A program made the translations under genes and the position numbers. Below are positions 1 to 10,510 of a stretch of DNA of 64,000 nt, one piece after another. The notes under the pieces are model-generated. The model was not told the origin of the DNA, did no database searches, and worked only from the letters and a program-made list of their open reading frames with translations. Where the stretch lies: positions 62,001 through 126,000 of the forward strand of contig JAIUCV010000392.1 of assembly GCA_026724425.1 (NCBI GenBank), read 5' to 3'. This DNA is from Erythrophleum ivorense. Taxonomy: Eukaryota > Streptophyta > Magnoliopsida > Fabales > Fabaceae. Position 1 is the first letter of the stretch. Each line of letters begins with the position of its first letter.

Positions 1-223
1 TTACACTCCTCCTAAAACTATTACGCTCCCTCTAACAATATGCATAAATCTCAACTAGGCACGTGTAACATTAATGCTCAAATATTAGCAAACAATCCAA
101 TTTCAAAATCTAGCACATATCAATCAAAAATTCATGTATCATTAAACAACATTAATCTATCAAATCCAATATCAATTAGATTAATCACAACAATCAACAA
201 TCATTCAATATTCAATCAGAACA
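1..223 (-). repeat. Probable start of the copia 3' LTR, truncated by window edge
   Basis: On the minus strand a purine run (AAAAAAAGGGAGAAA, about 230-245) follows the motif TTGTTGATGACA. A TGTTCTG, a plausible LTR start, begins at 223. In SIRE-type elements the polypurine tract lies immediately before the 3' LTR. I could not align these 223 bases to the opposite LTR by eye, so the call rests on position and the TG start only. Confidence 0.35.
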
Positions 224-265
224 CTATTTCTCCCTTTTTTTGTCATCAACAAAAGGGAAAAAAAT
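224..265 (-). promoter_or_regulatory. Polypurine tract of the copia element
   Basis: The plus strand reads as a pyrimidine-rich block (TTTCTCCCTTTTTTTG) next to TCATCAACAAAAGGG. On the minus strand this is a purine tract of the type that primes plus-strand DNA synthesis. Its place between the second ORF and a TG start fits that role. Confidence 0.45.
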
Positions 266-299
266 GAAGCCAAAGTCACAATTAAGACAAAAGTAGTCA

Positions 300-2640
300 T
301 ATGCACAAAATGCAGAGAAGAAAGAGATTAAGCGATCACTAGCAGCAATCAAGTAGTATAAAGTATTCTCAGTGATGGGCTTGTTGAAGACACATATTTA
401 GATTGCAGAAGGTATCACCCATGGCTTAAGTGAGAATAAGGACTGTAGAGTCAATTTCTAGAAGACACTGCAAAAGTTTGGTTTGGTCATTTTGAAAGGC
501 TTGCTTAGCGTTATAAAGTTCAATGGTAACAAAGTCTAGCTGCTGTCGAATGACCCCTTGAGTGCTTAGGAGATGGCAGATTACACTAACATTAATTGCC
601 ATGGAAGCAACATCATTACAAAGAGAAAAGACATTTTTGTTCAGAGTGTGAAGTTGTTGAAAAATTTCATTGAGGGCTAGTATGGTGGAGGTAGTGGAAG
701 GAAGAGGTGAAGGTGGTGGAGATGAATGAGGTAGAGTCTGATAGTGTTTGGTAGGAGGAGGAGAAAAGGGAGGATTAGCAATAGGAGAAGGAGGTGGAGT
801 AGTAGGATAAGGTATGGTAGGAGTGTGCAGAGAATGTAGAGGAGAAGGACTAGGAGAAAGAGATGGAAGGAGAAAGTCTAGGATTCCTTTCCTAGGGGAT
901 AAGGGATTAGAGTAGGTGGAGGTGGTAGGTCATCATCAGTGTGTGAAGATGGTATGGTGGTAAGAATTTTTTGACATTTGTAGTAAGGAGGAGAAGGTAG
1001 AGGACTAATGCATTTGGATGTAGTTAGTGGAGGAGTAAGGAGATGTAGAGGGGTAATAGTAACAAGTGCACTAAATGATGGTAGAAAGTCAGTATGCCTT
1101 GAAGGGGAAGTAAAATGTGGAGGATCAAGTTGGTCAAATGTAAATGGAGGAACAATTTAGGGAGGATCAAATGGAGGATCAAGTTGTATAGATGAGGGTA
1201 GAGTATCACTACATCGAGGATCAATGTGTTGCAAGGTGGATGTAAAGGTTGTTTGTTGAGATTGAGGTAGAGGATCAATGTTAAATAGAGAAGGAGGGGG
1301 TGATAGGATAACAGGTGGTGGAGTGGGTTAGAGGAACAAGGTGGAGGATCATAAGAGCTCTCAAGAGGATTAATGGTTGCAGCAACTTCATGTTCAAATG
1401 TTGGAGCATCACCAGGGGTGGAGGACAACTGTTCCTTGGGTAGTGCAGGCTTCTTTTTGGTTTTAGAAGAAAAGGATGGTTGGTCAGCACTTGTAGGAAC
1501 TTGGTATAAATTAAAGGATCAATTGTATTTGATCCGAAAGGCTTCAAGATGCTTTCGAAATTCTTCCAGGTCACAATTCTTGATCCACCATTACCCATCT
1601 TTATTTGACACAGGGATGTATCATCATATATTCTTGGACCAGAATTTCTCACAACTTCTTCCATAAATTTAATTATCCAATAGTATACATCCACAGTTTG
1701 CAAAGTTATCAAATTGTAAACCCAGAAAATGCCTTTGTGAGTTATAACACCAGTGGCCAAATTCTTGTAAACAATGTACTTCCACTGATATGAGTAGCAA
1801 CCCAGTTCTGGAATGCAAGGGCTTGTACATTTGTTGTTCTGCTACTCACCAAATCCTTTCGTTCAATAATGAGATCATATGCATCAGAAAATGTGAACTC
1901 CATTTTAGTTGGCTAGGAATGCCCAGAGAAGAAGACATTTGGTTTATTACTAAAAGATACTCTAATTAATTTATCTAACAACCTAATTCCCATAGAAACT
2001 AATTTTCCATTAACTAAAGAACTTAAGGATTTTTCTGGTTTGATAACCACCAAATTACAGTAAAACTTTTAAACTAGATCTTTGTAAACAAGTTCATTGT
2101 TGGTTACTAGAGGGGTCCATCCCATAATCTTAAATTCAAGCACCAAGAAGCAATTTAATTAGGATAATTTGGTGAAATTGAGACACCTTCTCGGAGTAAT
2201 GGGTCGATGTTGGAAATCAACAAGATACCTGTCCAGATGTTGCTTGGTTCAAAATTTTGGTAGAAGATGGGAGTAGTCTTCCAGGCTTTCTTTTGCTTCG
2301 TCCATCTTCTTCTTTCCTTTTCCTTATACTCTAGTAGTCTTTTTGGTTAGAGTTTCTTGGATGGAGATCCCCTGCAATTTTTTCAAAAAATTTTCAATTG
2401 TTTATGACTCTTCCCAATCTGGGTCATCATCAACAACCTTCCTTTTCTTTGATTGTTTGATCTTAGCAATAATCTTCTTCATTTTTTTGTTCTTTTCTTT
2501 TTCTCGAAGCTTTTGCAATGCCTACTTCCTTTTAGTGTCTTCTTCTTCAATGTCTATAATACTTTCAACTGGAATTAGCTTTTTCGGCCTCTGTGATCTT
2601 TAAAGGTTAAAAATGAATCAGTTGAAGTGTTGTTCCATTC
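300..2640 (-). pseudogene. Degenerate second (env-like) ORF of the copia element
   Basis: This minus-strand coding remnant lies downstream of pol and is broken by several stops and frameshifts. The longest open piece is 1281-1760, with overlapping frames at 1024-1428. The N-terminal part (2300 to 1280) has globular composition; one piece reads HKGIFWVYNLITLQTVDVYY. The middle (about 1400 to 660) is strongly proline/serine-rich. The last part (about 700 to 430) reads as a leucine-rich, coiled-coil-like stretch containing ALNEIFQQLHTLNK and LDFVTIELYNAKQAF. A proline-rich part followed by a coiled coil after pol is what is described for the envelope-like ORF of SIRE1. It could also be another plant-transposon-associated gene. 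The function is inferred from layout only. Confidence 0.45.
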
Positions 2641-3115
2641 ACGGAATTAGGATTAGGGTAAAAGAAAATGTGCATGAGTGGTTATGCAGTGACGCTTTGA
2701 TGCTGTCATTGAGCAATTTTTGAAAAATTTTCCTTTAACTGTCACTTTTATAAGCCAGAGATCATAATTATTTGTTTAACATGCCCCTTTTCAAGAATAC
2801 TTTATAACTTTTGACATGCACCTCAAAACACATGGCGAATAATGCCAAAAATGATTTAATGAAGCAAAGAGCAATTACCAAACACGTGTTGATGTGGGGA
2901 TGCTTCATAAAAAGATAACAATCAATTCAAAACAAATTCAATAAATGACAAGATATGTAATTTTGAGAATAAATAATAAATCAGTCAAGATACATGATGA
3001 ATTTCATAAAATGAAAGAGGCAAAAGAGGCATATGAAGCATAGCAAAGAAGTGGAGGATCAGAGGTGCTCCACTTTAAACAGTACATAATGAGCATTATT
3101 TAAAGTCAATCATTC
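2641..3115. other. Spacer between copia pol and the second ORF; no gene seen
   Basis: This is AT-rich sequence without a recognisable coding frame, between the RNase H end (minus strand, about 3116) and the start of the env-like remnant. It belongs to the interior of the retroelement. Confidence 0.5.
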
Positions 3116-6100
3116 CAAGTTTATTTCTTAAGTATACAAACCTATTCTCAAGCAAAGGTTTTGTGAATATATCTACCAGTTGATTCTCAATTTTAATATA
3201 CATTATCTCTGCATTTTCTTATTGTACATGATCTCAAATGAAATAATGTTTTACTTTGATGTGCTTGGTCTGAGAGTGATGTACATGATTCTTGGTAAGG
3301 CAGATAGCATTAGTATTGTCACAAAATATAGGCATGTAACTAAAGCTGAGTGAGTAATCTTCCATTTGATATTTCATCTATAGCAATTGAGTGCAACAAC
3401 TCCCAACAGCCATGTATTCAACTTTAGTAGTGGAGAGTGCTACAAAACTTTGCCTTTTGCTGTACCAAGACACTAATGAATTACTAAGAAACTGGTAACA
3501 CCCACTAGTGCTCTTTTCATCCAGTTTATCTCCATCAAAGTTTACATCTACGTATCTAACTAGATTGAATTCATTAGTTTTAGGATATCATAAACCATAG
3601 TTTTGTATCCCCACTAGATATCTAAATATTCGTTTAATAGCAATAAAATGTGATTCCTTAAGATTAGCTTGAAAACGTGTACACTTACATACACTAAACA
3701 TGATTTCAAGTCTAGTAGCTATTAAATACCGTAAAGAGCCAATCATACATTTGTATTTCTTCTGATCAAATTCCTTACCATTCTCATCCTTATTTAAGGT
3801 GGAGGAGGGACATATTGGAGTCCTCATAGGTTTTGAGTTCTGAAAGCCATACTTGTAGATTAATTCTTTGGTATATTTGGACTGACTAATGAAGCTTCCT
3901 TCCTTTGTTTGTTTTATTTGCAATCCAAGAAAGAAGTTTAATTTCCTCATTATGCTCATTTTGAATTCTCTTTTCATTAACTTCGTAAATTCTTTACACA
4001 GACACTCATTAATACCACCAAAAACTATATGATCAACATAAATTTGAATAAGCAAAGATTCACTGTTAATTTTATTAATGAAAAGAGTTGTGTTAAGTTT
4101 CCCTCTTGAGAATCCACTTTGTAGAAGAAAATTGCTCTACTATTCATATCAAGCTCTTGGAGCTGGTTATAAACAATAAAGAGCTTTTGATAGCTTGTAT
4201 ACATGGTTCAACAATTTTCATCTTTGAAACCAGGTAGTTGCTTAACATATACCTTTTCTATGATATAGCTATTTGGAAAAGCACTTTTAACATCTATTTA
4301 ATATAATTTAAAGTTCATATTAAAGCATATGTAAGTAAATATTCTAATAGATTCTATTTAGTTACAGGAGCATAGGTTTCATCAAAGTCGATACATTCCT
4401 ATTGAGTAAAACTTTGGGCCACTAATTTTGCTTTATTTCTAACTATATTACCTTTTTATCTAATTTGTTGTGGAATATCCACTTCGTTCTAATCACAGAT
4501 GCCCCTACTAGTAGCTCTACTAGATTCCACATGTTATTTCATTCAAATCGATATAGCTCTTCCTTTTATGGCAATAATTCAACTTTCATTTCCTAATGCT
4601 TCATCCATAGTTTTGGGCTCAATTTTAGATAGCAAAGCCAGATTATTTCTGAAAGAGGATTCGGTGTGCCTTCTTTTGTTTAGATCTCTAATAATAAACT
4701 GTGAAGGATAAGAGAAAGAGTGTCTCCACTCTCATGAAAGTCTTATATCTTTTAGTCCAGATTCCTATTAGCTTTGATTGTGTTTGCTTGTGGTTGCACC
4801 ATTATCCTCATTTTGCTTATTTTTGCTACTTTCTTAATAAGATATCCCTTCTATATTTGGCTCTTCATTCCACTTTTGAATCTCTTGACAAGGTGGAAGA
4901 TCAATCTTGCTATAACTTTTATCAGTTAATTTGAAGGAACTAGTGTGGTTATGCCTACATCCTTCATTAATCTTACTTAAAGTGTTAGGATTTGTAAGCA
5001 GCTAATTTCCTTCTGTAATTACTTCATCTTCATCTATGTTCATTATTCTTCTAACAAAGGGTTAGTTTCATTAAAAAAAACAATATGTATGGACTTTTCA
5101 CCCATTATGGTTCTTTTATTATAGACCTTGTACACTTTACTAGTTATGGAATACCCTAAAAAAATTCCTTCATCACTTCTAGCATTAAAGTTTCCTAAGT
5201 TTTCTTTTCCAATATTATAAATAAAGCATTCACACCCAAATGTGTGGAAATAACTAACATTTGTTTTTCTCCCTTTCCATAATTCATATAGGTCTTTTTA
5301 AGAATCAGTCTTTTAAGGCATCAATTCAAAATATAGCAAGAAATATTTACAACTTCAGCCCAAAAGTATTTTGGAAGATTATTCTCAATGAGCATAGTTC
5401 TAGCCATATCTAAAAAGGTACGATTTTTTCTTTCAACAACTCTATTTTGTTGAAGAGTTCTCGAGGCAAAAAAGTTATAACTAAATCTATATTCATCATA
5501 GAATTCCTCAAAAAGGTTATTTTCGAATTCTTCATCATGATTACTCATAATACTAGAGATTAAACATCCTTGCTCTTTTTGAACCTTCTTGCAAAAGACA
5601 ACAAAATTCTTAAATGTCTCACCCTTATGTGAAAGAAAGAGAATCCAAGTGAACCTAAAATAGTTATCAATGATAATAAAAGCATAATTTTTGCCACCAA
5701 AGCTTTGAGTTTGCATAGAGCCAAAGAGGTCCATATGTAATAATTGGAGTGGCTTTAATGTAGAAATAAATTCTTGAGGCTTGAAGGATGATTTAGCTTG
5801 TTTTCCTATTTGACATGCATCACATAAATGATTCTTTTTAAACTCTAATTTCGGTAATACTTTGACAAGGTCTAGCTTGGACAATTTGGATATAATGTGC
5901 ATGCTTGCATAGCTAAGCTTTCAATGTCACAACCAAGAATCATTACATATAAAGGAAAGATAGGAAACATTCTTTGATCTAAGATAATTGAAACATAAAA
6001 TGTAGATATTTTAAAATCTTTGGCCAGCAAACAAAGCTTTGTCCTCATTGAAGACCGTGCAATGTATAAGATAAAAAACTATTCTATATCCTCTATCACA

Positions 6101-7925
6101 TAACTAATTGATGCTAAGTAGATTATGCTTCAAACCATCAACAAGAGATACATTATCCAAACAACATTTATCTGTGAGTTTGATTTTACCTGTTTCTATA
6201 ATTTTACCTTTTCCACCATCACCAAAGATAACAAATCCTCCATCTATCCTTGTAAATGACATAAACTAAGATGGATCTCTGATCATATGTCTAGAGCACC
6301 CATTATCTAGGAACCATTGCTGTATAGAGATCTTCCCTTTTAAGCATACCTGTAAAGTTTTTAACTCTTTTTAGGTACCCCAACCTTTTTGGGTCCTTTC
6401 TGATTAGTACCAAAAATAACAGTTCCTTTTGGAACCCATATAAGTTTTCTCTTATCTAGTTTACATTTATAACATGCATGACCAAACTTGTTGCACGATA
6501 AATATGAAGTAAAGGATGAAGCTTTAATAAAGAAGTTTTTGTACAATTTGACATTTGATTTTTCATTATATCTTATTCCAATTTTATCAAACATACATTT
6601 TTGTTTTTCTAGCAACATTTTTAGATTTTCTTCTCCTTTCAAAAAGTTAGGCAAATCTTTAGTAAGTTCAATAAGTTTTTGTTTCAAAGTTTCATTTTAT
6701 AGTGAGATAAATTCTAAATCTAAATTAGATTTTAGTTTTTAAGCGTTTTCCTCTAATTTAGAATTTATTTTTAGTAATTCCTCATATTTAGCAAACAAGT
6801 TTTTAAAGTCTATGAGTAGCTCATTAAACATCTCATCTAGTTCATTATATGATAAAGAATTTTTTGATGTTACCTCCTTGTCTTCAAGTACCGTAAAACA
6901 CATATTGGCCATTTCTTATTCAAGCTCTTTTTCTTCTTCCTCATCATCACTCCAAGCTGCCATTACTTTCTTCTTTCCATATGCTTTTATTGATCTCCTT
7001 TTGAGATATGGACAATTTGATCTCATATGTCCATTTTTTCCACATTCATAATAGGTGATGATGTTCTTTGTTGGCTCTTACTTTTTTGGGTTTCCTTTGA
7101 GTGCATTTCCTTTGGTTTTCTAAAGTTCTTTCTCCTTCTTGGCATATTTATCTATCCTTTTAGAGAAGAAGGCTATATCTTGTTTATTTAGCTCTTCTTC
7201 TTCTTCTTCCTTAGAAGCTTTGTCAAATACTGTTATTTTTAGTAATAGAATTTTCCTTCTATGCTCCAACTCATGTCTTCTTAAGTGATTCTTCTCGTAA
7301 GCTATAAGTATTCCATGTAGTTCATCACATGAAAAAGCTTGTAGATTATCGCTTTCAATGGAATCTACTTTAGATTGCCATTTCTGAGGCAAGTTTCTAA
7401 GAATCTTCTAGTTGAGCTCATAATTAGTATATTTTTTATCTAACCAATTGTACATTTCTTCAATATTCTTGCCTTCTTTCATATGAAAGAGTTCAAACTT
7501 ATATACAAGCACATTTAGGTTGCTTTCTTTGACTTTAAATGTTCCTTCACATGTCACAATGAGTTTCACCCACATTTCTTTGGTTGTCTCACACTTGAGA
7601 TTTTGTTGCATTATGGCCTACCGATAAAGCACACTACAATATTTCTAGCATGATGATTGTTTTGTATTATTTTGATGTCATCCTCAATCCATTCAGTTCT
7701 AGGTTTGTCAATAATAGCTCCTGTTATCAAATCCACCTTTTGAGGTTTCTTCGGTCCTTTTATGATAACTTTCCACACCAGGTAATCAATTGAATATATG
7801 AATATCTTTATTTTTTCTTTCCAGTGTGAAAAGTGTTTTCTTATGAAATAGGATGGTTTGACCATTGAAAATCCTTCCCTGAAGTATGTTGCCTCAAGCA
7901 TGGTGTTGGTGGCCATTTTTTGCAT
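3116..7925 (-). pseudogene. Copia gag-pol polyprotein remnant
   Basis: Gag runs from 7925 to about 6361 in three frames and includes HFSHWKEKIKIF near the start and a degraded zinc knuckle (SCNKFGHACYKC). The protease near 6310 reads FLDNGCSRHM, where the family has a DSG-type catalytic triad, so the Ser is Asn. The GAG pre-integrase/integrase (5321-5902) shows HLCDACQIGKQ, HMDLFG and RVVERKN, but the second acidic position is Asn (SNHDEEFEN). Reverse transcriptase has YVDHIVFGG at about 4020-4040, where YVDD is expected. The polyprotein ends in RNase H with DIFTKPL and NKLGMIDF (3116-3180). Many in-frame stops interrupt it. The mutated protease, integrase and RT residues show an inactive copy. 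Confidence 0.88.
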
Positions 7926-7969
7926 ACAAAAACAATGGACCTTTTCTCACAGCTTAGGCACACAATCAA

Positions 7970-9250
7970 GATAAACACACTAAGAGAGGGTGAATAGGTG
8001 TTTAGTACAGAAGATGTAATTTTAACACTTTCTCAAAAGTGTAAGATTAATGGTCCTCTATTTCACTATACTAAAGGTGGGGGACAAATGTGCAAAATAG
8101 TTGAAATCAAATAATATATTAATGATTTATTATTTTGACAATGATTAGATGCAATGTGAGGAGGAGAAACTGTTAAATGCTATGAATGCAATCAATAAAT
8201 TGAGCAAGTATGAAATTAAAACAAGGTCCTCTTAAAGTAAAAGAAGTAAGCTCAGCAAATTTAAAAAATAAATGTAAGAGAATAAGACACAGAATTTATC
8301 CTAGTCAATCTTTTTTGACCTATGTCTAGTTTCCTTAAAATACTTAAGGGACTTCTCCACTAATAAACAATATACTTACAAAAACGTGATTTTTACCACC
8401 AACACTTATTATGACACAGTAATTTCTTACAAGAGTTTTCTACAACTAACCTTTAACTTTGTCACTCATTATTTTGAGTTTTTAAACAAACTCTTTCTCT
8501 TTTATAAGGCTTTCAAGCATAAGACAGAATCGCTTTTTATAAGCTAATACACCTGACACTAAGCAATGACTTTTCAACAATGAATCTCGAGTTTATCTCA
8601 AGTTCACTACACTTCTTGTTCTCTATCTTCTTTTGACATTGCTCTATATATATATATATAGACTTCTTTCAATAACTATTTATTAGAGACAATTCTGATC
8701 TTTAACATTCATTTTCACTTTTGCATTTTTTATTTATCTCTAACGTTCAAAACTTTCTACGTATACCTAATTTACTAAATACCATAACTTTTTTGTGTTT
8801 TACTCATTAATTAATTTGTCATTTAGCAGATTATCTCAATTGAACATATGCAAATTAGTACGGTCTTTATCATTAAAATGCAAATTGGCTGACACACAAC
8901 TCATTGGGCTACTTGTAGAAAATGGCTTTTACAAAAATTTATGTTTAGTTTTGTTATCATCAAAGCCTTTGTGCCAACAATCTTGGGCCAACAAAGACTT
9001 CTTTGTACTGATCAGATCCTTCGATTTTTAGTTCGAGATTCAAATTTTGCATCTATGCAAAGCAATTCTTCTAGTACACCATACAAGTGCTTTTAAGTCG
9101 CGAAATCAAGTCACTCTATGATAACCCTTTTTCCCCTGTTCTTTGGTTTTTCAAATACAAGAGGCAGTGGCTTTTTAGCATCGTCGTAAATGTGCTAATG
9201 AACGCGCTTTTTCTTTTTTGAGAAGGAAACTTTCCTCGTACTTCGATTAG
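7970..9250 (-). repeat. Putative 5' LTR and leader region of the copia element
   Basis: This non-coding block lies immediately upstream (minus strand) of gag. It contains motifs often seen in SIRE/Maximus LTRs, such as GTTGGCACAAAGGCTTTGAT (minus, near 8965) and a TTTATCCTAGTCAATC-like segment (near 8298). A TA microsatellite occurs at about 8645-8662. The ends were not defined and no repeat match to the other LTR could be made inside the window. Confidence 0.4.
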
Positions 9251-9326
9251 AGTAGTTACCTCTTTCTCTAGATTAGCTCCCTTCCAAACCACCAAACTGG
9301 GGTTTGCTAAACTACTTGCTTGGTAT

Positions 9327-9955
9327 TTAAAAAAATTAATTAATTATTTAGTCTTTATAGTTTACTTACATTTTCAAATTGGTTTCTATAATTTAATTTT
9401 TTCTTCTAAAATTGGCCTTTATATTTTTAAAAAATTTTAAGGTTAGTCTCTACAATTTTTAATTGTTAAAAGATTCCAAGTATGATAACTCGGTGGTGAC
9501 ATGGCAAATGGTGTTGATGACACAATGGCATGTCTGCATGCGAGGCACTGTTTATCAGTGAGAACGTGCACGAATTTAGCTTCTGTATGACATAGCACAC
9601 ACAGCAAAAGAGACTAACGCCATTCACTTCCGCACTTTAAATGAATCTCAAGCAACAAGAATTCTGCACCAACCGTTGTTCCCAGCGGCTTCTGCTCTAG
9701 CCCCAAGCGGCGCCAAGTCACCTCCGCCGGCACCTGACACCCCACCTTCTCCTGACATTCCTTTCTTTCACAAAAATCCCGTAGGGCCACTGCCGGATCA
9801 GAATCAGCCACCCCGTCGATTCCCAATGGCACAGCAGTTCCGAACCCAACAGCAACAATGCTGCCTAATAAGCCAACAAAGAAGGTCGCAATTGCCATGT
9901 CTGTTGGAATTATGATGCTTGGTATGTTCTCTTCTCTTGCCTTCTTGGTAGAACA
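9327..9955 (+). pseudogene. Formin (group I FH) 5' fragment, left arm of inverted repeat
   Basis: The plus strand carries about 300 bp of upstream sequence, then a coding remnant. It reads LHQPLFPAASAL-like from about 9664, a proline-rich stretch with TPPSPDIPFF, and KKVAIAMSVGIMMLGMFSSL at about 9880-9940. N-terminal His-Gln-Pro-Phe/Leu-Phe-Pro, a proline-rich extracellular segment and one transmembrane helix are the layout of plant class I formins, which nucleate actin at the plasma membrane. The FH1 and FH2 domains are absent. Frame breaks occur in the proline-rich part and the copy diverges after the membrane segment. A second copy lies inverted at about 14570-15345. It is a fragment, not a working gene. 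Confidence 0.7.
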
Positions 9956-10502
9956 GTAAGGTTTCGGAAGCTTTATATTGTTAAGTAGTTGAAATATAAA
10001 CATTATCTTTGGACCACCACTTGCGACTCCATAATTAATTGATCGTTTTTCTATATTAGTACAGGATGCCCTTTCTTTCTTGCCTTTCTCCATATCAAGG
10101 TTCCTGAGATTTCCTTAGCCTTTCTATTAGGCTGCGTTTTGGTCTATGTTTCTATATTGTGGTGTACACTTGTTTGTTACCTAGTTATGAGGTTATTTAT
10201 TCACATATTTGTCAATTTGTAGAGATTGGAAAATCATTTGTTAACTTTTTATTATATAATTAAAATAACCTTTCATGTAATACAAAACGTGACTTTTTTT
10301 CTATCTAATATTATTATGGGCATATAATTAAGTCACTAAAATTTTACTTATATCAAACTATTCAGTATGAGTTATTTTATAAACAAATTTTATCATACTT
10401 CCAAGTTAAGATATTATTTTTCTAAGATATAATGTAAAAATATATAATAAAATTAACGGCACCTAGCTAATAGCATGAGAACCCTCTAAAACATCTGAAC
10501 AA
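9956..10502. other. Left part of the inverted-repeat loop; no gene seen
   Basis: AT-rich sequence between the left formin arm and the hAT insertion. A short piece (TTTCCTTAGCCTTTCTA, near 10107) is found again in inverted orientation near 15440, just outside the right arm. Nothing coding was recognised. Confidence 0.5.
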
Positions 10503-10510
10503 GGAATAAA
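10503..10510. repeat. Target-site duplication of hAT element, left copy
   Basis: GGAATAAA, identical to 14160-14167, and 8 bp long as expected for hAT insertion. Confidence 0.9.

Larger units (their letters stand above)
1..9250 (-). mobile_element. Degenerate Ty1/copia LTR retrotransposon, SIRE/Maximus-like
   Basis: Read on the minus strand, the order is a likely LTR (about 9250 to 8000), gag (7925 to 6361), protease, integrase, reverse transcriptase and RNase H (to about 3116), a second ORF (about 2640 to 330), a polypurine tract (near 230-245) and the start of the other LTR, cut by the window edge. Protease-integrase-RT-RNase H is the copia order. An extra ORF after pol and a purine tract of the kind seen in SIRE elements point to the SIRE/Maximus lineage; the lineage is inferred. 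Many stops and frameshifts show that the copy is dead. The outer boundaries and target duplication were not determined, because the 3' LTR lies mostly outside the window. Confidence 0.75.

Noticed and set aside
9614..10093. 159-aa open frame on the minus strand
   Set aside because: It is antisense to the left formin fragment, whose plus-strand reading is the recognisable one.
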